Assembly (NCBI GenBank): GCA_040879965.1 | Contig: JBBDJI010000011.1 | Span: 1-64,000 of the forward strand | Length of the DNA: 64,000 nucleotides | Direction of reading: 5' to 3' | Source of the DNA: Candidatus Babeliales bacterium | Lineage (GTDB): Bacteria; Babelota; Babeliae; Babelales; JACPOV01 | Shown here: one piece after another, positions 18,711 through 27,961 of the stretch | Layout of the letters: the number at the start of each line of letters is the position of its first letter | Numbering within the stretch: the first letter of the stretch is position 1 | Notes under the pieces: model-generated | What the model was told of the DNA's origin: nothing | Seen by the model: only the letters and a program-made list of their open reading frames with translations | Databases searched by the model: none | Made by a program: the position numbers and the translations under genes

Positions 18711-18821
18711 AAGAGCTTAAAAAAGAAGAAAATCAGATTGAAGATATTGATTAATTTTATTGATAGGTTAGTAGAGTAAAATATTGAATTATAAATGAAT
18801 ACACATACAATAGGAATTATG

Positions 18822-20927
18822 ATGAAGACAAATATATTATGGTTATTATTAATTGGAGCGATAGGGCTAACTATGGCAATTGGATTTAATTATTACCAAA
18901 AAAATATGATAAAAATGACAATAGTGCCGCAAGATTACGTTATAACTGATAAAATTCAGGTTGTGGGATTATTTCCAAAAACAGTGAGTGAATTAAACCA
19001 CCTGGTAGCATCTACTAAAGCGCGAGCGCTTAAAGAAGTGAATGAAATTATCGCTATACCCAATGATCAACGAACTTTTGAAAATACCGCTCGAGCGCTT
19101 GATCATGCAGGATCCGTGCATTTTTCAGTACCAAATAGCGCCATAGCAACTTTATCTTATGTAACAAAAGACGATGTATTACGTGATGCCATAAATAAAG
19201 CGAAAGTTGAATTGAGCCATTTTGCTGTAGATGTATTTGGCCAAAATGTGGATTTGTATAAAGCATTCAAAGCATATGTTGAAGGGAATGCAAAAAAAGA
19301 AAATCTCACAAGCGAACAACAATACTTTTTGCAAGAAAGTATGAAAGGGTTCAAAAAGGCTGGGTTACACTTACCGGCAGAAAAACGTGAAAAAATTAGT
19401 AAAATGCTTAAAGAGCTTTCAATATTAAGTGTAGATTTCGATAAAAATATTAATGCTGATTTGCGGTCAATTGAAGTGACGCGTGAAGAATTGGCAGGGC
19501 TTGATGAAGATTTTATTAATGGATTAGAGCGTACTAAAGATGATAAGTATATTCTAAAGACCGAATATCCAATTTATTTCCCAATAATGGAACATTGCTC
19601 CGTTTCCCAAACGAGAAAACGCCTTTATCATGAATTTTTAAATCGGGCATATCCAGCAAATATTGAAGTTCTTAATAAAATAATTGCATTGCGCAATGAA
19701 TTTGCAAAAGAACTTGGTTATGAAAGTTATGCTGCATTTAATATCGATGATGAAATGGTTGAATCGCCTGCGCGTGCTCGTAGTTTTTTAAATGATCTTA
19801 TTGAAAAGGCAAAAATTAAAGAGCTACAAGAATTTGAACAACTTAAAGCGGATTTAGCGCCTTCAGTAGAACTTGTTGATGGTAATAAAATGCAACCATG
19901 GGATGGCGCTTATGCTAAACAATGGTTTAAAAAGAAACACTATCAACTTGATGACCGCGAAGTGGCAAATTATTTTCCGATGGAAAAAACAATTCCGGGT
20001 CTTTTAGGGATTTATGAAAAATTCTTTAATCTTGATCTAAAAGAAACACCGATAACAGGCTTATGGGATGATGAAGTAAAATTGGTAGAAGTATATAAAA
20101 AGGGTGATACTAAAACATTAGGTTACTTATTGCTCGATTTATATCCACGTCCACATAAATATTCTCATGCGTGTCAAATAAGCATTGTATCTGCTTCAAA
20201 AGATAATGAAGGTTATAAGCCAGCTGTTGCTTTAGTGATTGCAAACTTCCCAAAATCTACAGCGGCAAAGCCTTCAGTGCTTCAACTCAATGATGTGCGA
20301 ACCTTTTTCCATGAATTTGGTCACGCTATTCACACCTTGCTTGGTGCAACTGAAATGCCAGGTTTTTCTGGTACTAACGTAAAAACCGATTTTGTTGAGA
20401 TGCCATCTCAAATGCTTGAAGAATGGCTGTGGGATCCACAAATCTTAAAACAAATGAGTAGTCATTATAAAACAGGTGAACAACTTTCTGATGAGCTTAT
20501 TAATAAGGTTTTAGAGCTTAAAAACTTTAGTTCTGGGTCTTGGGTATTGCTGCAATCGCTTTATGCATTGATGTCTCTTGATTACTACGCACCGGGCAAT
20601 GAGAAAGATATTATAGGGATTATGCAAACCCATCAAAAAAATCTTTTGCCAAACATTAGATTTTATGAAGAAAACCATATGCCCGCATCTTTTGGTCATT
20701 TAACTGGTTATGGTGCTCGCTATTATGGCTATCTGTGGTCAAAAGTATTTGCATTAGATTTATTTAATCATATTAAAAAACATGGTTTATTAAATCCAGA
20801 TATAGGCCAAGAATATGCGCAGAAAGTTTTAGCAAAAGGTGGCAGCAAAGATCCTAATGATTTATTAAAAGATTTCTTAGGACGTGATCCAAATTCTAAA
20901 GCATTCTTTAAAGATCTTGGGTTATAA
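18822..20927 (+). CDS. M3-family oligopeptidase with N-terminal membrane anchor
   Basis: About 701 residues. Thimet-oligopeptidase-type zinc peptidase that cuts short peptides. The zinc site is HEFGHAIHTL, with the third ligand in the following FVEMPSQMLEEW. The terminal catalytic segment GYGARYYGYLWSKVFA is also present. An N-terminal hydrophobic stretch (ILWLLLIGAIGLTMAIGF) anchors or exports it, unlike cytosolic relatives. The frame opens at ATG 18795, but AGGA at 18812-18815 favours the second ATG of the ATGATG pair at 18819/18822. A strong terminator follows. Confidence 0.92.
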   Translation: MKTNILWLLLIGAIGLTMAIGFNYYQKNMIKMTIVPQDYVITDKIQVVGLFPKTVSELNHLVASTKARALKEVNEIIAIPNDQRTFENTARALDHAGSVHFSVPNSAIATLSYVTKDDVLRDAINKAKVELSHFAVDVFGQNVDLYKAFKAYVEGNAKKENLTSEQQYFLQESMKGFKKAGLHLPAEKREKISKMLKELSILSVDFDKNINADLRSIEVTREELAGLDEDFINGLERTKDDKYILKTEYPIYFPIMEHCSVSQTRKRLYHEFLNRAYPANIEVLNKIIALRNEFAKELGYESYAAFNIDDEMVESPARARSFLNDLIEKAKIKELQEFEQLKADLAPSVELVDGNKMQPWDGAYAKQWFKKKHYQLDDREVANYFPMEKTIPGLLGIYEKFFNLDLKETPITGLWDDEVKLVEVYKKGDTKTLGYLLLDLYPRPHKYSHACQISIVSASKDNEGYKPAVALVIANFPKSTAAKPSVLQLNDVRTFFHEFGHAIHTLLGATEMPGFSGTNVKTDFVEMPSQMLEEWLWDPQILKQMSSHYKTGEQLSDELINKVLELKNFSSGSWVLLQSLYALMSLDYYAPGNEKDIIGIMQTHQKNLLPNIRFYEENHMPASFGHLTGYGARYYGYLWSKVFALDLFNHIKKHGLLNPDIGQEYAQKVLAKGGSKDPNDLLKDFLGRDPNSKAFFKDLGL

Positions 20928-20933
20928 AAAAAG

Positions 20934-20968
20934 AAAGGACGTTTGTGTCGGCAACAAACGTCCTTTTT
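20934..20968 (+). terminator. Rho-independent terminator after the M3 peptidase gene
   Basis: A 13-bp stem (20934-20946 with 20954-20966), loop GTCGGCA, then a T run. It lies 6 bp after the stop codon. The A-rich other side may also serve the minus-strand gene ending at 20990. Confidence 0.88.
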
Positions 20969-20989
20969 ATCGGTGGAGTGACTATTATT

Positions 20990-21556
20990 TTATTTTCGGT
21001 ATGGCGTTTTTAAATATAATGTGAATTCCGATAATCCAGCGCCAACTCTAGCGAATCGGCCTGTATATGCAGGGTTATTATATTTGATAAGTTCCATACC
21101 TACCGGTACACGTGTACCACTTTGAGTATGTAATACTAGCAAGTTGCTTTCTTGTGCTAAACCTTGTATAAATTCATTTAATTCAGCAAGAAAACTTACT
21201 TGTCTTCCGTTAATTACATAGGTTGCTTGTTCTCTAGCTGCAGAAATATAGCACCATTGTTCACCTTCTTTTTTAGAACGCATATTTTTATATCTCACAA
21301 CATAATTTGCTGGTACTAGGTTGCCTTCTTCTATGCATACTTTTTGATACATATTGCTATATTTATTCATTAACTCGTCAATTTTTCCATGAATTTCATC
21401 AAGAATTTCTTTTGCTATACCTTTGATTGGTGCAGTTTCTTGCATAGGAATACCATTTACTCGCTTGATGATTTTAGGAAAATCATCATTTTGGGCAACG
21501 AGCGATAATTGTCCAATCGTTAAGATTGTTAACATAGTTAATTGCAGCTTCTTCAT
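20990..21556 (-). CDS. Secreted hypothetical protein
   Basis: 188 residues, signal peptide MKKLQLTMLTILTIGQLSLVA. No family was recognised. The middle is helical (KGIAKEILDEIHGKIDEL) and the C-terminal half is mixed (EQWCYISAAREQATYVINGR; LHTQSGTRVPVGMELIKY). It follows another secreted gene by 27 bp, so the two likely form an operon. Confidence 0.6.
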   Translation of the reverse strand: MKKLQLTMLTILTIGQLSLVAQNDDFPKIIKRVNGIPMQETAPIKGIAKEILDEIHGKIDELMNKYSNMYQKVCIEEGNLVPANYVVRYKNMRSKKEGEQWCYISAAREQATYVINGRQVSFLAELNEFIQGLAQESNLLVLHTQSGTRVPVGMELIKYNNPAYTGRFARVGAGLSEFTLYLKTPYRK

Positions 21557-21583
21557 AAAAAACTCCTTCGTTTTTAGATTGAT

Positions 21584-22090
21584 TTATTTCTTTCTTTCTC
21601 TTACATTTCTTTTTTTTCTTACAATTGATACCGTTTGTTCTTCTTCAAGTGGAACTTGTTCATATTCTAATAGATAGCAATATTGCTCTCCTTGTTCTTC
21701 AATAGAAGATCCTTGAAAAGTTCCCTTTGGTCCCCATATTTGAGGATCAAAACTACCAAAAAATTTTTTATCTAAACATAAAGTAAATTGTCGCTCACCC
21801 AATTCATTAGTACTCTCTTGAATAGAAAAACCTGCATCTTTAAGGCCTTTTGTTTTTGAAATATCAAAATAACTCTTAATTGCACGGCGCCCATTTACTG
21901 TTGTTTGTATGCCAGATCTAGTATAAGAAAATGATGGTCTTAGAAATTCTTTTCTTCTAAATGATTCTTTTTCTGGGCCAGTTAAATTTCTGAAGCTTGG
22001 ATGAATATAAGTGCCGACGTATTGATATTCTCGCGCATGCATGAACATTGTCATGCTCGTTAATAACAGTAACCATAGTTTCATTCTCAT
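21584..22090 (-). CDS. Secreted hypothetical protein
   Basis: 168 residues from the ATG at 22090, chosen because GGAG lies 6 bases upstream; the frame opens 4 codons earlier at 22102. Signal peptide MRMKLWLLLLTSMTMFMHA. The mature part has an EQYCYLLEYEQVPLEEE segment resembling EQWCYISAAREQ of the next gene, hinting at distant relationship, and a very basic tail (KKRNVRERKK). Function unknown. Confidence 0.6.
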   Translation of the reverse strand: MRMKLWLLLLTSMTMFMHAREYQYVGTYIHPSFRNLTGPEKESFRRKEFLRPSFSYTRSGIQTTVNGRRAIKSYFDISKTKGLKDAGFSIQESTNELGERQFTLCLDKKFFGSFDPQIWGPKGTFQGSSIEEQGEQYCYLLEYEQVPLEEEQTVSIVRKKRNVRERKK

Positions 22091-22256
22091 TGAACACTCC
22101 ATTTTGTATTTGAATCATATTTTTTATACTCCTAATAAAAATAATACAGATAGAATTTTACAATCACAATAGTTTTGATTTTTTTTTTCTAGATATGTTT
22201 TGATAGGTGCGATAAACTAATGAAATATGAAATTTTTTTTAATGTGAAAGAACACA

Positions 22257-22844
22257 ATGTTGCAGCATAAGGGTTTTGTATTACGATCATACATGCCCAA
22301 AAAACAAAAAATATCTATTTTAGATGAGAGTTTAGGAAAAATAGAGGCGACTTATTTTCAATTTGGTAAAATGTCACAGTTGTCAGCAGGGGTATTAATG
22401 TGTTATTATCCATTATATCGCAATTCTTGGTATGAGCTTGAGCAAATGGTTATTTATGATATGCCATTTGATATAGTACGGCAGGATATTAATTTTTATC
22501 ATCAAGTATTAGAGCTTTGTTATTACTTTTTGCCATTAAATTGTGCGGCAGATGATATTTTTAATTTAGTACAATACTTATTAGGGTCTGCTCCAATAAT
22601 GCAGACAAATAAACAAAAAAAGCTTTTTTTGGTACGTTTTTTTTGTGCATTGGGTGTTTATCCAGAAATTGATATTCCGGGATATGATTCGTGGGATAAT
22701 TTGCTTTCTTTGCCTATTGACGTTATGTTGAAAAAAACAGTAAAGCTATCTGAAGAAATACTAGAGCAATGGGTTTTGGCATGTTTGCAAACACATCCCC
22801 AAAATGCTCACTTTAAAACTATGTTTAGGGCGTATAATGCGTAA
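22257..22844 (+). CDS. RecO-like DNA repair protein (tentative)
   Basis: 195 residues. The layout suggests a shortened RecO: an N-terminal beta-rich part (KGFVLRSYMPKKQKISILDE), then a helical part with LFLVRFFCALGVYPEIDI, which resembles the RecO segment in which Phe/Leu-rich helices precede a Gly-x-x-Pro turn. RecO would load RecA with RecR at gaps. No zinc cysteines are obvious, and similarity is weak, so an unrelated cytosolic protein remains possible. Its end overlaps the MscS gene start by 8 bp. Confidence 0.4.
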   Translation: MLQHKGFVLRSYMPKKQKISILDESLGKIEATYFQFGKMSQLSAGVLMCYYPLYRNSWYELEQMVIYDMPFDIVRQDINFYHQVLELCYYFLPLNCAADDIFNLVQYLLGSAPIMQTNKQKKLFLVRFFCALGVYPEIDIPGYDSWDNLLSLPIDVMLKKTVKLSEEILEQWVLACLQTHPQNAHFKTMFRAYNA

Positions 22845-25800
22845 AATCATAAAAATAATTTTAACATCCATATTGTTAGTTGGAATAGGAAGGCCTCTGC
22901 TTCCAGCTGGTTTAATTGATACTTCAAAAATTTTTGTTCCTGAGCGGGATGAACGAGAAGAACAATTAACTCATTTAAAAGAAGAATATACTAAGTTGCA
23001 AGCGGCTTCACAAGAGAAGCTCAAATTAATTCAGGAAAAATTAGAACAAATTAATAAGCAGACTACAAATGCAAAAGCTGAATTAAAAGAGGCTGCTGCA
23101 ACGGAACAGGAATTTTTAAATAAAAAAGTTTCAATATTAAATGAAATTTATCAGGTTCTTTTTAATATCCAATTTATCTATAAAGAATTACTCACAACGG
23201 TTGAACAACATGTCAAATTATTAGAGGAATACAAAAAAGATTCTTCTTTTAAAGCCTTAGTGCTAGAGCCTCGTTCTTTTTATTCATATGAAATTGTCCA
23301 AAATGCGATAAAAAAAGTATTTGATCAGGAAGATCGTTTAAAAATTTTACAGACTCAAAAAAACGATATTTCTATTGAATTAGAAAATGCAAAAAAGAAA
23401 CTTATCTCTACTACTAAAAGCTTTCAAGAAAAGAAAAAAGAACAAGAAGAATTTGCCGTAAAAACATCAGTAGAAAAAAAAGAAGGCGAATTAGGATTTA
23501 AAGAGCGTGGTGAATTGCTTGATTTAGAAAAAACACTCGAAGGTTATCAGCAAGAATTGGCAGAACTCCGCACGCAAGCGCTTTCGCGTAAAATATCGTT
23601 TATTAATACTAACCTTTTTATTGAATCAGAAAAGCTTAAGATATTAAAAAATAATCTTGCTCGGGCAAAATCAGGGTTGCGAATTGCTGAAGCAGAAATA
23701 CAAGATGCGCGAGAAAATCTCGAAAAACGTAAACAAAAATCATTAGCTACAAAAGAAACGCATTATGATGAGATAAAAAAATTATCAGCAATGCGTGAAA
23801 AATTACGTCAAGAACTTGAAGCTATAAGCAAACGATATAAATTACCAATTTTAGAGCGAGAAGAGTTTGCAACATGGTCTGTAGAAACTCCAACGCTGGA
23901 ATCATATAGTGCATTGTGTGAAATGGGCTTTAAAAATGCACAGGTACAATTATTAGATCGAAAAATTGAATATTTACGGGCACAAATTCAACTTGAAGAT
24001 GTACGATTTAGAAGAGAAGAAATCAAAGTCGCTTTTCTAGAAACCTGGCATAACCTATCTTCACGTAAAGTGGCAGAAGGCGAAGAGATTCTACAAGAAT
24101 TAAAAAGATTTCGAGAACTTGAAGCCGAAATTAATAGAGAATTAAATACTTTTCAAGATCGAAGAAATGCGGCAACAAATTTACTTAATTTCCAAAATAA
24201 AGAGTTGAATAATTTACGAAATTTAATTCAAGAAGTTCAGCAAGAAAAAGATGGCGTCTTTAAACGGTTTCCTTTGCGTTATAATTCTTGCTTATCTCGT
24301 CTTTCTGAAGCAGAAAAAATCATTGGCGAACAAATTGATATGGTTGGTAAGCTTCTTGAAATATATGCGAGTGCAGCCTCTAATTTAAATAATACGGCCA
24401 AAGAAATAAGTATTATACTTTCAGAACTCGAATCAAAAAGTATTTGGCAGCGGTCTCAGTATGCGATTTCTTGGCAAGGAATAAAAAATATTATTCCTGA
24501 TCTTAATTATTTTGTAAGTGATTTCTGGCAAATTAGCACTACTTACATTACGACTTTAACCTGGAAAAGTATTATTAATAGTGCAATGAAGCTTTTTTAT
24601 GCACCAGGTAAATTAATTTTTATTATCTTTTTTATAATTCTTATTATTGTATGTTATTTTGCATTAAAAATGCGGTTGCCACTTATCAAAGAACAACTTC
24701 TTGCTTTAAATCCGACCATTGGAGGTTTAACAGTCTCCACAAAAATTTTAGGATGTGTCGCTGCTTTTGTTAATAGAAATTTAACAACGGTATATTTATG
24801 GGTGGTGTTATTCATTGCTGTTTATTTTGAAATAATACCCGATTTGTTTTTGCGGATAAGTTTTTATCTTATTTCTATACCATATTTGCTTTTTATAAGC
24901 CGTCGGTTTATTAAATTTTTTGTTGCTTGCAATAGACAGCAAGATTATCCTATATTTACTGAGCAATTTGAAAGACGTTTTGAAATAGTAACTTCTATCT
25001 TTTTCTATATATCTATAATTCTTTTGTTTTTCCGTGAAGCATTTATGCTGACGACTATTCATAAATCAGAGTTGCCAAATATTTTATTAGCTGCTTATTC
25101 AATTGTATTAAGAACATTAATTATTTTTTCTATAGGCAAAGAAGAAATTTTAGCGCTTGTTTCTAAGCGTGGTGGATTTTGGAATTGGATAAGTTACATT
25201 ATTGAAAATTATTATTATCCATTATTATTTGTAATTATTGCCATAATGATCTTAAGTGACCCATATGTTGGTGGTTATCGTAATTTAGTTTCTTATTTTG
25301 TTTGGGGGCTTTTAGGTAGTATTTTTCTTATTTATGCTTTGTATTTAATACATACTTATGCAAAAAAATCTTCAGAAGTCATCTTTTTTTCTACTGAAGA
25401 GGAAACAAAAAAAGAGCGTTTTGCTTATGCCAAAACTTGGTATGGTATTTTTGTTATTACCTTGTTTTTATTGTTTATTATTATCGGTATTGCCGTTGGT
25501 ATTAAGGTTTGGGGTTTTCCGGTTGTTTTTGAAGATATATGGAAAGTTCTTGATTTTCATATTTTTAGTACCGGCCAAATGGAGCAGGGCGAACCGATTT
25601 GGTTTACACCGCGTAAATTTTTAGTAGTTTTAAGTTTTATTATTGCAGGATTTTTACTTGCCATTGCTTTCAATCGTTTTGTATTGCAACGTATTTTTGA
25701 TATTTTACCAGTAGATGTAGGTATTCAAAATACCGTGAATAGTATTACGCGGTATTTAATTCTTATTGTTGCAATTTATTTAGGCTTTTCATGGGCCGGA

Positions 25801-26409
25801 CTTACTAACCTATTGATTGCAATCGGTTTGGTTATTGGTTCCATTACTTATATCTTAAAAGAACCAGTTGGTGATTTTATATCTTATTTTATTATTTTAG
25901 TACAACGGCCTATTCAGATTGGCGATTATATTATGATCTCTCAAGACGTACAAGGTGTAGTACGTAAAATTACGCCTCGCTCGATAATATTGCGCCGGAA
26001 AGATAGTTATAGTATAATTTTACCAAATTCAATGATTTTAACGCATCCGATTAACAACTGGAGCTATGCACGAAATTTTGTTGCCATTGAAGATATTTAT
26101 TTAACTATTTCTTATCATGCTGATCCAGTACAAGTTAAAAAAATTATTAATCGTGTTCTTGATGAAAATACTGATATTTTAAAGAGCCCACGACCAATTA
26201 TTCGCTTACATGAATTTGGAGAATATGGTTTTGTCTTTATGATTCGTGGTTTTATCAGTAATATTAATATTCTTCGGCGCTGGGATATTGCTTCAGATAT
26301 TCGTTTTTCTGTTATTCGAGCATTACAAGAAAAAGATATTCGTATTGCAATGCCAACACGCCTTATTTTGCGTGATGAAGTTTTTACCCAACAACAACCG
26401 CAACAATAA
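22837..26409 (+). CDS. Large MscS-family mechanosensitive channel (MscK-like)
   Basis: About 1190 residues. Signal peptide at the start (MRKIIKIILTSILLVGIG), a periplasmic coiled-coil region to about residue 570 rich in Glu/Lys, then roughly ten membrane segments from about 590. The MscS core near the C-terminus has the pore helix and beta domain: GLVIGSITYILKEPVGDFIS, then RPIQIGDYIMI and IILPNSMILTHPINNWS. Large MscK-type channels release solutes under hypo-osmotic stress. The ATG at 22837 is chosen over 22804 because it starts the signal peptide. It overlaps the upstream gene, so the pair is coupled. Confidence 0.88.
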   Translation: MRKIIKIILTSILLVGIGRPLLPAGLIDTSKIFVPERDEREEQLTHLKEEYTKLQAASQEKLKLIQEKLEQINKQTTNAKAELKEAAATEQEFLNKKVSILNEIYQVLFNIQFIYKELLTTVEQHVKLLEEYKKDSSFKALVLEPRSFYSYEIVQNAIKKVFDQEDRLKILQTQKNDISIELENAKKKLISTTKSFQEKKKEQEEFAVKTSVEKKEGELGFKERGELLDLEKTLEGYQQELAELRTQALSRKISFINTNLFIESEKLKILKNNLARAKSGLRIAEAEIQDARENLEKRKQKSLATKETHYDEIKKLSAMREKLRQELEAISKRYKLPILEREEFATWSVETPTLESYSALCEMGFKNAQVQLLDRKIEYLRAQIQLEDVRFRREEIKVAFLETWHNLSSRKVAEGEEILQELKRFRELEAEINRELNTFQDRRNAATNLLNFQNKELNNLRNLIQEVQQEKDGVFKRFPLRYNSCLSRLSEAEKIIGEQIDMVGKLLEIYASAASNLNNTAKEISIILSELESKSIWQRSQYAISWQGIKNIIPDLNYFVSDFWQISTTYITTLTWKSIINSAMKLFYAPGKLIFIIFFIILIIVCYFALKMRLPLIKEQLLALNPTIGGLTVSTKILGCVAAFVNRNLTTVYLWVVLFIAVYFEIIPDLFLRISFYLISIPYLLFISRRFIKFFVACNRQQDYPIFTEQFERRFEIVTSIFFYISIILLFFREAFMLTTIHKSELPNILLAAYSIVLRTLIIFSIGKEEILALVSKRGGFWNWISYIIENYYYPLLFVIIAIMILSDPYVGGYRNLVSYFVWGLLGSIFLIYALYLIHTYAKKSSEVIFFSTEEETKKERFAYAKTWYGIFVITLFLLFIIIGIAVGIKVWGFPVVFEDIWKVLDFHIFSTGQMEQGEPIWFTPRKFLVVLSFIIAGFLLAIAFNRFVLQRIFDILPVDVGIQNTVNSITRYLILIVAIYLGFSWAGLTNLLIAIGLVIGSITYILKEPVGDFISYFIILVQRPIQIGDYIMISQDVQGVVRKITPRSIILRRKDSYSIILPNSMILTHPINNWSYARNFVAIEDIYLTISYHADPVQVKKIINRVLDENTDILKSPRPIIRLHEFGEYGFVFMIRGFISNINILRRWDIASDIRFSVIRALQEKDIRIAMPTRLILRDEVFTQQQPQQ

Positions 26410-26424
26410 GATTTTTTTCTAATA

Positions 26425-26652
26425 TTATTCTTCTGATTGAGGTGGCCGTATTCTTCTGATAAAAATCAATGTTTTTTGCCAGATACGTGCTTCCAGTACC
26501 CCAAAAATAATGAGTGCAATTGAGAAAAATATTAAGAACCAATTAAGCCATTGTTCTAAAATATTAAGGGTATGTAGCAATAAAATAACCCCAAATACTA
26601 TCAAAAGTACGCCACGAAATTCGCGATCAAAGATTTGTGTATAGAAAGCCAT
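26425..26652 (-). CDS. Small two-span membrane protein
   Basis: 75 residues with two hydrophobic spans (GVLLIVFGVILLLHTL and WFLIFFSIALIIFGVLEA) and a basic-to-acidic tail. The layout resembles short DUF5668-like membrane proteins, but no firm family was recognised. AAAGGGAG lies upstream on the minus strand. Confidence 0.6.
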   Translation of the reverse strand: MAFYTQIFDREFRGVLLIVFGVILLLHTLNILEQWLNWFLIFFSIALIIFGVLEARIWQKTLIFIRRIRPPQSEE

Positions 26653-26723
26653 TTTTTTCTCCCTTTTTTATTTAAAATAGCAAAAACAAGAGGAAAATTG
26701 CAATATTTTATCTATAAATCAGC

Positions 26724-27290
26724 TTAAATAGATTCTTGGTTAGTAGAGGGTAGAAACCCTGTTAATGGCCAAGCATTAGTAAAATCTAGATGAGGATCTA
26801 TCAATGGTTTGTGATGCACTAAAAAATAAAGTCCTTGAAGTGATATTCCATTTTCTCTAATTGTTTTCATAAGCCCCTCAATCCATAACCATTTTTCAAA
26901 AGTGGCCATAGCTTTATTAAAAGGATTTCGATTAAAAGAAATATAGGCTTCTAATTGTTCATTAAGGGTTATTGATTGCAATACAATGTATCGTTGATTA
27001 ATTTCTTCTTCGGTAATAAGGGCAAGCCAAGAATTGATTAAATAAGTTAATTGCGGAGAAACTTCTTCTGGCCATATAAGATCTATATCTTCATGTTGCC
27101 ATTTTTCATTATGCCAAAAATAAAGAGAAGTTTTTTTTTTGATTATATTAATCTGATTTTTATCAGTAGCCGTAAGATGAGTAAATGAAAAAGGTGAACG
27201 AATAGTGATAAATTCATTCGATATAAGATAATATAGAATGCCAATACAAAACATACATGGAATTAACCAAAGATAATATATAAGTTTCAT
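26724..27290 (-). CDS. GerMN-domain-like envelope protein
   Basis: 188 residues with an N-terminal membrane segment (LIYYLWLIPCMFCIGILYYL). The rest follows the GerMN plan: a strand TSLYFWHNEKW, helix LTYLINSWLALI, EAYISFNRNPF, a helix with LWIEGLMKTIRENG, then LQGLYFLVHHKPLIDPHLDF. GerMN proteins often pair with cell-wall amidases. Here the ATG overlaps the amidase stop by 4 bp, which supports that reading. It is the last gene of the recD2 run. Confidence 0.55.
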   Translation of the reverse strand: MKLIYYLWLIPCMFCIGILYYLISNEFITIRSPFSFTHLTATDKNQINIIKKKTSLYFWHNEKWQHEDIDLIWPEEVSPQLTYLINSWLALITEEEINQRYIVLQSITLNEQLEAYISFNRNPFNKAMATFEKWLWIEGLMKTIRENGISLQGLYFLVHHKPLIDPHLDFTNAWPLTGFLPSTNQESI

Positions 27291-27961
27291 GCGTTTATTG
27301 CTCGTTTATAAACTTCCACAATACCGGTCGTCATTGGCTCAACATAAAGCTTCCACGAATCTTTTTCTTTTAAACTCGCCTCAAGTGCAAAAGCTGGTGA
27401 TTTTATACCTATTAATGGTTTAAAGGGTAATCCAAAAATTCCTTTTATCTCAAATAGAGCTTGATAAGATTGCAGCGTATTAAAAAAAATTTCAGTATAC
27501 GATTGTGTAATATTAATCATCTGGCGATGAGCTTGATCATAGGGGATAAAGCTTAACTGAGGAGATTGTAAAGGCCAGTAATCTATTACCGGATGGTAAA
27601 GAAAACGATAGATATTTAAAGTAGGTTTCTCTTGTTTTTCTTCAAAAAAATGAAGGCTTAAATAAAGATCAACATTAAGACGGTTTGCAAAATTGGCATT
27701 ATGCATAGATTCAATATTTTTTTCAGTATAACGCGATACAATAACGCGTATACCAGAGTAAAATTCTAAGTTTTTCTTTAATTGTTCAGCAAATTGTAAG
27801 GCGATGCCACGTTCAAAACAATCATCAATTGTTCTGCCGGCCATATATTTTTCATTACTTGGTAAGCCGAGCATAACGGTAAAAAATTTATTGAAACTCG
27901 AAAAAGAATGTAAAGAAGTACACAAGAAAAAACTTATTAATAGCCACAATTTTAACGACAT
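27287..27961 (-). CDS. Degenerate N-acetylmuramoyl-L-alanine amidase (Amidase_3 type)
   Basis: 224 residues with a signal peptide (MSLKLWLLISFFLCTSLHSF). The Amidase_3 fold is recognisable: the zinc Glu in FERGIALQFAEQLKK (E50), NANFANRLNVDLYLSLHF with the third-ligand His, and the catalytic Glu in SPAFALEASLKEKD. The first zinc ligand, the His of the usual DPGHGG motif, is absent; that place reads FTVMLGLPSNEK. The protein may bind peptidoglycan without cutting it, or use altered zinc ligation. It overlaps recD2 by 10 bp and the GerMN-like gene by 4 bp. Confidence 0.7.
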   Translation of the reverse strand: MSLKLWLLISFFLCTSLHSFSSFNKFFTVMLGLPSNEKYMAGRTIDDCFERGIALQFAEQLKKNLEFYSGIRVIVSRYTEKNIESMHNANFANRLNVDLYLSLHFFEEKQEKPTLNIYRFLYHPVIDYWPLQSPQLSFIPYDQAHRQMINITQSYTEIFFNTLQSYQALFEIKGIFGLPFKPLIGIKSPAFALEASLKEKDSWKLYVEPMTTGIVEVYKRAINA

